A stretch of DNA of 7,409 nucleotides, taken from positions 1 through 7,409 of the forward strand of contig JAFDVT010000112.1 in assembly GCA_018268875.1 (NCBI GenBank), in the 5' to 3' direction. How positions within the stretch are numbered: the first letter of the stretch is position 1; each line of letters starts with the position of its first letter. The notes below the pieces were generated by a model, which worked only from the letters and a program-made list of their open reading frames with translations, did not search any database and was not told the origin of the DNA. Position numbers and translations under genes: made by a program. Shown here piece by piece: positions 1 to 4,993 of this stretch. The stretch is from Acidobacteriota bacterium (GTDB lineage: Bacteria > Acidobacteriota > Terriglobia > Bryobacterales > Bryobacteraceae).

Positions 1-252
1 CACCCAGTACCACAAGGCCTGCTGGTCGACTGGCCGGCCGCTGGCGACGTTCGAAATCAGGTCGACGATCTGTTTGGCGGCAAACAGCATGCCGAGCGGA
101 ACCAAACCGCTGGCGACGCGTAGCGCGATCGTCGAAAAAACAGGCAGTGGGGCGGCATCCCACAACAGACGCCAAAGCGATGGCAGGTCCTTGAGCGCAT
201 CCAGACGATTGCGCCAAGCCTGGCCTTGGCTCCGTATCTCACGGGTCTCCAT
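1..252 (-). CDS. ABC transporter, N-terminal fragment (fused permease/ATPase type likely), cut by the left edge
   Basis: Reading the minus strand from the ATG at 252-250 gives 84 uninterrupted codons to the window edge. An in-frame TGA lies three codons upstream (262-264), so this is the first possible ATG. The protein starts METREIRSQGQAW. An amphipathic stretch (DLPSLWRLLWDAAP, about residues 22-35) follows, then a hydrophobic segment at about 36-60 ending in FAAKQIVDLI. That arrangement of a short cytosolic lead, a first transmembrane helix and a 'K.I(V/I)D' element resembles the start of MsbA/HlyB-like exporters that carry membrane and ATPase domains in one chain. The ATPase domain lies outside the window, so substrate and direction are unknown. 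It is divergent from the serine hydrolase gene, with 170 bp between them. No strong ribosome-binding site is visible. The family call is inferred from the first helix pattern only; another polytopic membrane protein is possible. Confidence 0.6.
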   Translation of the reverse strand, partial: METREIRSQGQAWRNRLDALKDLPSLWRLLWDAAPLPVFSTIALRVASGLVPLGMLFAAKQIVDLISNVASGRPVDQQALWYWV

Positions 253-319
253 GCGGCTATCTCATGCATTTTGAGTGCCTAACGGCGAACCGTGAAGAAT
301 CATGGACGTAGAGCTGACA

Positions 320-348
320 TTTTCATGACAGTTGGCAAACCTTATATG
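320..348 (+). promoter_or_regulatory. Weak candidate sigma-70-type promoter for the serine hydrolase
   Basis: TTTTCA at 320-325 and TATATG at 343-348 are 17 nt apart. Each matches four of six consensus positions. They lie in the 170-bp gap between the divergent ABC-transporter and serine hydrolase genes, about 75 nt before the ATG at 423. This is the best-spaced pair I could find, but the match is poor and the organism's promoter consensus is unknown. Confidence 0.22.
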
Positions 349-422
349 GACGAAGGTGGCAAGTTTTACCGGGCAAAGACGGTTGTACAAAACCCGCCTT
401 TGACAGACAATGGGGTTCGAAA

Positions 423-1685
423 ATGAACCTCCAGACCCTGTCTTTCCGGCTTCTGCCACTTGCCGTAACGGTATGCCTTCCCTGCTTGCAAGTTCACGCC
501 CAACCGGCGGCGGCCGCGACCCCGCGCACCGCGTACATCGACCATCTTCTGGAAGACTTCGTCGACAAGGGAAAGATCGCCGGCGCCAATGTCCTGGTGT
601 TGCAGAACGGCAAGCCCGTGTATGAGAAGTCCTTCGGTTGGCGGGACAGGGAAGGGAACCGCAAGATGACGCCGGATACGCTGTTCCGCATCGCATCCCA
701 GACCAAGGCGATCACCAGCGCGGCGATCATGACCTTGGTGGAGGAAGGCAAAGTCGGCATCAACGAGCCGGTGGGCAACTTTATTCCCACGTTTCGCAAG
801 ACCACCGTCGCGTCGCTCGAAAACAACGGGATCAAATTTGTGGACGCCAAGCGCCCCATCACCGTATTCGATTTGCTGACGCACAGCGCGGGCATTTCCT
901 ACGGCCGCGAGACGCACATCGCCGCTTTATACGAGGCGAAGGAGTTGGGCGCCAAGGCAGGCAACGGCTGGTACACGGCGGACAAGACCGAGCCTGTCTG
1001 CGACACGATGGACACGCTGGGTACGATTCCGTTCCTCCGGCAGCCCGGCGAGGCCTATGTGTACGGCTACAACACGGACATCCTCGGTTGCATCGTCGAA
1101 AAGGCGTCGGGCATGCCTCTGGATCAATACATCCAGAAACGCATCACCGGTCCTTTGGGAATGAACGATACATATTTTTACGTCCCGGTCGGCGAACGTG
1201 AACGTCTGGCGGCGGTGTATTCGACGGCCACCGGCACGGGCAAAGCGGAACGGGCGCCTGAAGGATCGCGCGGCCAGGGGCATTACGTCGACGGACCTCG
1301 CAAGAGCTTTGCCGGCGGCGCGGGCCTGATCTCCACGGCTCGCGACTATGCGCGGTTCCTGGAAATGGTTCGCAACGGCGGCATCGTCGATGGCGTTCGC
1401 GTGCTGTCGCCGCGGGCGGTGGAACTGATGACCACCAATCAGATCGGCGCGTTGCGTGGACCCCAAGGCTTGGGCTTTGGGCTTGGCTTTGAGACGGTGG
1501 ATCGCTACGGAGCGTCCGGGATGGCCTCGGTGGGATCGTTCGGGTGGGGCGGCGCGTACGGCACGACGTACCAGGTGGATCGCAAGGCGGGTCTGGTGAC
1601 GGTTCTGATGCTGCAAATGATGCCCAATGGTACGGACATCCAGCCGAAGTTTTACCAGACGGTGTATCAGGCTTTCGGGAAGTAG
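423..1685 (+). CDS. Secreted serine hydrolase, class C beta-lactamase/esterase (PF00144-type) family
   Basis: This 420-residue protein begins with a signal peptide: a hydrophobic core at about residues 8-22 and a probable cleavage after VHA at 24-26, so it likely acts in the periplasm or outside the cell. The mature part has the serine beta-lactamase/penicillin-binding fold signatures. The catalytic S-x-x-K is S92-Q-T-K95. A LLTHSAGISY block typical of the family is at 151-160. PGE at 208-210 leads into YVYGYNTDILG (212-222), which supplies the second-motif Tyr. A GGAGLISTARDYARF block is at 298-312. The third motif, KTG in classical enzymes, is replaced by W375-G-G377, as in EstB-like esterases. 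Esterase or peptidase activity is therefore more likely than antibiotic hydrolysis, but the substrate cannot be read from sequence. Length is normal for the family. The ATG at 423 is chosen because the signal peptide starts there; only a loose G-rich stretch precedes it. The gene is monocistronic. Confidence 0.9.
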   Translation: MNLQTLSFRLLPLAVTVCLPCLQVHAQPAAAATPRTAYIDHLLEDFVDKGKIAGANVLVLQNGKPVYEKSFGWRDREGNRKMTPDTLFRIASQTKAITSAAIMTLVEEGKVGINEPVGNFIPTFRKTTVASLENNGIKFVDAKRPITVFDLLTHSAGISYGRETHIAALYEAKELGAKAGNGWYTADKTEPVCDTMDTLGTIPFLRQPGEAYVYGYNTDILGCIVEKASGMPLDQYIQKRITGPLGMNDTYFYVPVGERERLAAVYSTATGTGKAERAPEGSRGQGHYVDGPRKSFAGGAGLISTARDYARFLEMVRNGGIVDGVRVLSPRAVELMTTNQIGALRGPQGLGFGLGFETVDRYGASGMASVGSFGWGGAYGTTYQVDRKAGLVTVLMLQMMPNGTDIQPKFYQTVYQAFGK

Positions 1686-1704
1686 TTCGCGGCCAACATT
1701 TCTG

Positions 1705-1730
1705 GGGGTGCCGATGGTTACCGGCACCCC
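1705..1730. terminator. Strong hairpin between convergent genes, possible bidirectional terminator
   Basis: GGGGTGCCG (1705-1713) pairs perfectly with CGGCACCCC (1722-1730) across an 8-nt loop. It lies 20 nt past the serine hydrolase stop and 20 nt past the convergent mscS stop, exactly where a shared terminator would sit. No T-tract follows on either strand, so it is not a canonical intrinsic terminator. It may instead stabilise 3' ends or work with Rho. Confidence 0.55.
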
Positions 1731-1749
1731 ATGACTTCCAACTGCGGTG

Positions 1750-2547
1750 TTACGCGGTGAGGCGGACTTCGGCGGGCGGGAAGCCGGCCGTGCCCAGCGT
1801 TTTACGAATCAGTTCGTTCGTGTCGAAGTAGACCTGCCAGTAGTGGTCCGTGTGGCAGTTCGGACGAACCGCCAGGATGCAGCCCCAGGAAGTGAAGGTG
1901 AGAATCGTGACCGAAGGCGCCGGGTCTTTCAGCACGTTCGGAATTGCGGCGAGTCCGGCCTGCAGTTTGGCGATGACCGCGTTCGGGTCTTCGGCACGGG
2001 CAAGCGGAGCGGTGAGGTCGACGCGGCGGGATGGATTGGCGGAGTAGTTCTGAATGTTGTCGGAAAACAGCTTGTTGTTGCCCACAAACGTCCGCACGTT
2101 GTCCGGCGTGTTGATGGTTGTAACGAACATTCCGATTTCCTCGACCGTACCGGTGATTCCACCCCCTGAAATGAAATCTCCGCTTTTAAACGGTCGCAAT
2201 ACCACCAGAAAAGCTCCGGCGGCGAAGTTGGCGAGCATACCGGACCACGCCGCCCCTACAGCGAGTCCGAATGCCGCGATAAAGGCGGCGAACGATGTTG
2301 TTTCGATGCCGAGAAAGCCAGCGATGGCCAGGCCCAGCAACACAGTAAATAGCACCGACGCCGTGTTGCGCATGTAGCGGACAAGCGTGGAGTCGATCTT
2401 GCGCTTGTCCATGCCGTTGGCGACGACGTTGACGAGAAATCGGATGATGAGACGTCCGATGATCCAGATGACGAGCGCGGTTAAAAGCTTCAGTCCCGCG
2501 TCGATCAACTTGGGTTCGAGGTTTTGGCGTAGGGAGTTCCAATCCAT
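1750..2547 (-). CDS. mscS: MscS-type small-conductance mechanosensitive ion channel
   Basis: This 265-residue inner-membrane protein should open under membrane tension and release solutes during hypo-osmotic shock. Hydrophobic helices lie at about residues 17-42 (TM1) and 61-83 (TM2). The pore-lining TM3 begins near residue 93 with GLAVGAAWSGMLANFAAGAF, which has the Gly/Ala packing pattern of the family, and runs into VLRPFKSGDFI (115-126). The cytosolic beta domain follows (GITGTVEEIGMFVTTI, 130-145), with FVGNNKLFSDNIQNYS (154-169) at the place of the E. coli VIPNGKIIAGNIINFS segment. The alpha/beta domain ends at VRLTA, so the tail is shorter than in 286-residue E. coli MscS. The ATG at 2547 is the first after an in-frame TAA ten bases upstream; no clear ribosome-binding site precedes it. 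The gene stands alone, divergent from thioredoxin and convergent with the serine hydrolase gene. WGCILAVRPNC (211-221) carries two cysteines. Confidence 0.92.
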   Translation of the reverse strand: MDWNSLRQNLEPKLIDAGLKLLTALVIWIIGRLIIRFLVNVVANGMDKRKIDSTLVRYMRNTASVLFTVLLGLAIAGFLGIETTSFAAFIAAFGLAVGAAWSGMLANFAAGAFLVVLRPFKSGDFISGGGITGTVEEIGMFVTTINTPDNVRTFVGNNKLFSDNIQNYSANPSRRVDLTAPLARAEDPNAVIAKLQAGLAAIPNVLKDPAPSVTILTFTSWGCILAVRPNCHTDHYWQVYFDTNELIRKTLGTAGFPPAEVRLTA

Positions 2548-2661
2548 CGCAAAAGCTTAGCGCATGTGGGAGCGCCTTGCACGAGGCCTAGCTTACAAAA
2601 CGTCCGCCCGGCGAGCCCCATGGCCGTTCAATTGCTAACATAGGCCTTAGGTGAATCGTTT

Positions 2662-2672
2662 CCGGTCACCGG
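2662..2672. promoter_or_regulatory. Short perfect palindrome in the mscS-trxA divergent gap
   Basis: CCGGTCACCGG is an 11-bp palindrome around a central C, centred 38 bp before the thioredoxin ATG, inside the 157-bp gap between divergent mscS and trxA. It could be an operator, but it is short enough to arise by chance in GC-rich DNA. I see no convincing -35/-10 pair on either strand in this gap. Confidence 0.2.
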
Positions 2673-2704
2673 CGCATCGAAACTTTCGGAGCTAAGAAAA
2701 ACAT

Positions 2705-3034
2705 ATGGCAGGTCAAAACACACTGACGTTCACGGACGCTTCCTGGGAGCAGGACGTGCTGAACTCGGACGTCCCCGTTCTGGTGGACTTTTGGGCGGAA
2801 TGGTGCGGACCGTGCCGCATGGTGGGCCCGACGGTGGACGCGATTGCCGACGAATATCAGGGCAAGCTCAAGGTTGGCAAGCTGAACGTCGACGAAAACG
2901 GCGACATCGCGATGCGCTACCAGGTTCGCGGCATCCCGATGTTCCTGGTGTTTAAGGGCGGCAAGATCGTCGGCCAGAAGGTTGGCGCGATGGGCAAAGC
3001 CGACTTCCAGTCCCTGGTCAACGCGCACGTCTAA
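2705..3034 (+). CDS. trxA: Thioredoxin
   Basis: This 109-residue protein matches the usual length of bacterial thioredoxin 1. It reduces protein disulfides in the cytoplasm and is itself recycled by thioredoxin reductase. The redox motif is W33-C34-G-P-C37 within VDFWAEWCGPC. The buried Asp is D28, and the cis-proline is P78 in RGIPMFLVF. The KVGKLNVDEN and FKGGKIVGQKVGA segments complete the fold. No signal peptide is present. Met79 follows the cis-Pro where E. coli has Thr. The ATG at 2705 is preceded by GGAG at 2688-2691, 13 nt away and so slightly distant; an A-rich spacer fills the gap. It is a single-gene unit closed by its own terminator, with no reductase gene nearby. Confidence 0.96.
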   Translation: MAGQNTLTFTDASWEQDVLNSDVPVLVDFWAEWCGPCRMVGPTVDAIADEYQGKLKVGKLNVDENGDIAMRYQVRGIPMFLVFKGGKIVGQKVGAMGKADFQSLVNAHV

Positions 3035-3060
3035 GAAGAATCCGCAAATACAGAGAAATG

Positions 3061-3098
3061 AGCCCGCCGCATCGTTGGATGCGGTGGGCTTTTTCTTT
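3061..3098 (+). terminator. Rho-independent terminator of trxA
   Basis: AGCCCGCCGCATC (3061-3073) pairs with GATGCGGTGGGCT (3078-3090) through a GTTG tetraloop, with 12 Watson-Crick pairs and one G-T pair. It is followed directly by a T-rich tract (3091-3098, TTTTCTTT). It starts 26 nt after the thioredoxin stop codon. Stem, loop and tract all meet the classical form. Confidence 0.93.
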
Positions 3099-3100
3099 AT

Positions 3101-3132
3101 CCCTACGTGTTTGGAGGTAGAGCGCCGTAGGG
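3101..3132. repeat. Inverted repeat in the gap before the unrecognised gene
   Basis: CCCTACG (3101-3107) and CGTAGGG (3126-3132) form a perfect 7-bp inverted repeat with an 18-nt centre, immediately after the trxA terminator. The last three bases also take part in a small GGGT-gaat-ACCC hairpin (3130-3141). The rest of the gap, to the preferred start at 3310, is fairly AT-rich around 3135-3180 and may hold the next gene's promoter. I could not find a well-spaced -35/-10 pair there. Confidence 0.3.
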
Positions 3133-3309
3133 TGAATACCCCAAAAATACGCATATATCACCAAATCCGTACTAGACTTGGTACAAACGGCTGCGGGGTT
3201 TCAGTACTCACAATTGAGATACAGGTACCTCCCGTTTGGCCGCACGATCCTGAATACTGGTTTGGTAATGCTGAGCGCCGTCATGTCCGATAAGGGAAGA
3301 AAACTTTCT

Positions 3310-3891
3310 ATGCTCCCGCCGCTGATCCTCCACCCGTTCTCGGACCCTGAAGGCCCGGCAAAGCTCGTGGAAAGTTCGCGCGCAAGCATGATGTTGCAGG
3401 GTTTGCTTCCGTCGGGAGACCTGTCGCAGGAAGATCTGGACCGGACGCTTGTCAACGGGCGCTTCTGCGAAATCCGCATGCTCTTTTATGTGGGCAAGGA
3501 TCTTGTCCGTTGGATCGAGCAGTGCATGGAGCAGGTGGAACGCGACCCCGAGTTGCGGACGATGAACCTCCGCTTTCAGTCCTTCGCCAGCTATCTGGTG
3601 GACGACGCGCCGGAGCCCGTCCGCGAGAAGCTCAAAAAGTGGGGCGTTGCGGACTTCAAGTCCATCTTTGCCCGCGCGCTCGGCCTGAACGCCGTCTTTC
3701 ACGACGCGCCGGACCAGTCGTTGCTGTCGCCGGATTTTATTCGCAATTATTATCGCTTCGCGGACCAGATGTACGCTGTGCTGCAGCATCAGGCGCAGTT
3801 CGCGCGTATTCCCGCAGCCGAGTTCGATTTTGAGCTCTATGCCTCCGGCGAGTATTCCCGGATGCTGGCCAAGGGCTGGGAACAGGAATAG
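3310..3891 (+). CDS. Uncharacterised cytosolic, mostly helical protein
   Basis: I do not recognise this protein. From the ATG at 3310 it is 193 residues with no signal peptide and no membrane segment. It is rich in charged amphipathic stretches that suggest helices, such as LDRTLVNGRFCEIRMLFYVG (43-62), VREKLKKWGVADFKSIFARA (104-123) and FIRNYYRFADQMYAVLQHQA (133-152). Residues 1-12 (MLPPLILHPFSD) look like a short extended lead. Coding is supported by uninterrupted frame, codon use like its neighbours, and a terminator right after the stop. The start is uncertain. The frame stays open to a TTG at 3178, with ATGs at 3268 and 3283, but only 3310 has a purine-rich ribosome-binding site nearby (AAGGGAAG, 3291-3298), and the upstream residues look non-coding. 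There are no metal-binding clusters or nucleotide-binding loops, and the neighbours give no functional hint. Confidence 0.8.
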   Translation: MLPPLILHPFSDPEGPAKLVESSRASMMLQGLLPSGDLSQEDLDRTLVNGRFCEIRMLFYVGKDLVRWIEQCMEQVERDPELRTMNLRFQSFASYLVDDAPEPVREKLKKWGVADFKSIFARALGLNAVFHDAPDQSLLSPDFIRNYYRFADQMYAVLQHQAQFARIPAAEFDFELYASGEYSRMLAKGWEQE

Positions 3892-3901
3892 ATTCCAAAC
3901 G

Positions 3902-3950
3902 AAAAAGCGGGAAGGTTCCGGTGGTGTCCGGTTCCTTTCCGCTTTTTTTT
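3902..3950. terminator. Rho-independent terminator, probably bidirectional
   Basis: The arm at 3902-3921 (AAAAAGCGGGAAGGTTCCGG) pairs with 3928-3947 across a 6-nt loop, with one T-T internal loop of two bases and one G-T pair. The T-run at 3943-3950 terminates the plus-strand gene ending at 3891. On the minus strand the same hairpin is followed by TTTTTCGTTT, 24 nt past the stop of the convergent gene ending at 3974, so it can serve both. Confidence 0.9.
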
Positions 3951-3973
3951 GTTTCGATTGGAGAGAGCGGCGC

Positions 3974-4645
3974 CTAGGCCGCCCTCCGATTGCTCTTGTG
4001 CAGGTGCGTGAGCACGGACAATCGGCGTTGCCCTTTGAGCGGCGGCTCCAAGGGGCGTCCCGCCACCGCCGCCGCCCGTCCGGCGGCCGGCATCGCAACG
4101 ACCTCCGATAGCGACGCCGTGGTGGACAGGCCCGTTTTCGGCGCCGCATTGTGATCCATACGGACCCCGGAGAAGTACTCGTCCAGCGGATACAGCGCGT
4201 ACGGCTTCATTTCGCGAAGCACGCGGCCCATGCGCTCCTCGATGCGGTAAACCGCATGAAAGAACGTCCCTTTGTCGATGCCGAGCTTGTCGCAGCAAAT
4301 CCGCCACGTACCGCCCAGCAGGAAATGCATGCGGAAGATGCGGTGTTCGTCTTCACGGAGCGTCCGCTTGGCCACCGCCAGGAAATCGGCGATGTATTCT
4401 TCGTCCTTGCGGCCCCACACCACACGACGGCATTGCGGTCCGGTGCCGTCCAGGGTGACGCGGCTCATCCGGCGTTCCTGGGTCGACACCTGATGGAACT
4501 TCTCGTAGCAGATCCGGAAGATCGCTCGTAATACACAATTACAGGGCTGACGTTCGCTCAGACGTCCGCCGCGAAGGCCAAGTCCATGGCACTGCGTGCA
4601 AGCGTGGTTGGCAATGCCGAGTGTTTCGCTTCGGGTCCATTCCAT
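3974..4645 (-). CDS. Cys-motif protein with sigma-70 region-4-like helix-turn-helix; putative regulator
   Basis: This is a 223-residue protein without signal peptide. Near the N-terminus C16-x-x-C19-H-G-L-G and C35-N-C37 form a likely zinc-binding set, like half of a DnaJ-type CxxCxGxG module. An aromatic/basic helix, VLRAIFRICYEKF (38-50), follows. Residues 80-145 contain a helical region whose core, from LREDEHRIFRMHFLLGG (96-112) through WRICCDKLGIDKGTFFHAVYR (114-134) to IEERMGRVLRE, has the layout of sigma-70 region 4: a leading helix, then a turn around LGI, then a recognition helix. No region 2 (core-binding, -10 recognition) is present, so it is unlikely to be a full sigma factor. DNA-binding regulation is inferred. 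Residues from about 165 are Ala/Pro/Arg-rich and probably disordered. The ATG at 4645 follows AGGAGG (4660-4665) at 14 nt and GAGAGA nearer by. It is a single-gene unit with an unusual upstream region (4700-4766). Confidence 0.85.
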   Translation of the reverse strand: MEWTRSETLGIANHACTQCHGLGLRGGRLSERQPCNCVLRAIFRICYEKFHQVSTQERRMSRVTLDGTGPQCRRVVWGRKDEEYIADFLAVAKRTLREDEHRIFRMHFLLGGTWRICCDKLGIDKGTFFHAVYRIEERMGRVLREMKPYALYPLDEYFSGVRMDHNAAPKTGLSTTASLSEVVAMPAAGRAAAVAGRPLEPPLKGQRRLSVLTHLHKSNRRAA

Positions 4646-4699
4646 TTCTGTCTCTCTAGCCTCCTACGAACTCTTGCTTCGAGGTATCTCCGGCACCTG

Positions 4700-4766
4700 C
4701 CGGGAACCCCTGAAATCCGCCGGAATCGACGTTCCGGTCTGGTAGTACCATCCTGACGGTTCCCGG
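4700..4766. repeat. Nested inverted repeats upstream of the helix-turn-helix gene, possible operator
   Basis: CCGGGAACC (4700-4708) and GGTTCCCGG (4758-4766) are perfect 9-bp inverted copies 49 bp apart. Between them lie CCGGAA-tcgacg-TTCCGG (4720-4737) and the 11-bp palindrome TGGTAGTACCA (4740-4750). Four related CCGG(G)AA half-sites in alternating orientation lie 55-121 bp before the ATG at 4645. This could be a multi-site operator, or a branched leader RNA if transcription starts further upstream. A perfect TTGACA lies on the minus strand at 4777-4772, but no good -10 element follows at 16-19 nt. Confidence 0.45.
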
Positions 4767-4993
4767 AATTTTGTCAAGGCGATTTTCACCGTGTTTCCAC
4801 ATTAAATCCATTTTCAAAAATATTTGTATTTCCCTAAGCTGTTGATAGCAATGGAGAAAAAATCACGAAAAATATTGAGATTTTTCCGAGTTACCGTTTT
4901 ATGCGATTTTTCGGAAACAAAACGGAGCGACGGGCGAGGGTCCCCGCAAGTGCGGGAATGGCCCCTTTCATTCGGGGTGGGAGGGGTGGAAAA
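4767..4993. other. Gene-free AT-rich intergenic stretch
   Basis: Together with 4646-4766 this forms a 348-bp gap between two minus-strand genes. I see no credible gene in it. About 4785-4915 is strongly AT-rich compared with the surroundings, as expected for a promoter region. On the minus strand TTGCTA, then 17 nt, then TACAAA (about 4851-4823) is a possible promoter for the helix-turn-helix gene, matching four of six at each element. An AT-rich hairpin at 4866-4888 (CGAAAAAT/ATTTTTCCG) and a short GC hairpin near 4946-4960 (CCCGC/GCGGG) lie downstream of the glycosyltransferase stop. Neither is a clear terminator. Confidence 0.4.

Noticed and set aside
400..405. Perfect TTGACA as a -35 element for the serine hydrolase
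   Set aside because: The -10 element would fall on the start codon at 423, which would leave the signal peptide untranslated. The match is likely chance.
927..1727. Minus-strand open frame of 266 codons opposite the serine hydrolase
   Set aside because: The product is His/Arg-rich without domain features, and the opposite strand carries a full catalytic-motif set.
3208..4149. Long minus-strand open frame spanning the unrecognised gene, the terminator and part of the HTH gene
   Set aside because: It crosses a strong terminator, overlaps two better-supported genes, and its product is Arg-rich and low in complexity.
4772..4777. Perfect minus-strand TTGACA as the promoter of the helix-turn-helix gene
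   Set aside because: At 16-19 nt spacing the candidate -10 hexamers (such as AGGATG or GATGGT) match poorly. It is kept only as a note in the repeat entry.
4934..4990. GC hairpins downstream of the glycosyltransferase as an intrinsic terminator
   Set aside because: Stems are only 4-6 bp and no T-tract follows on the minus strand, so a terminator cannot be claimed.
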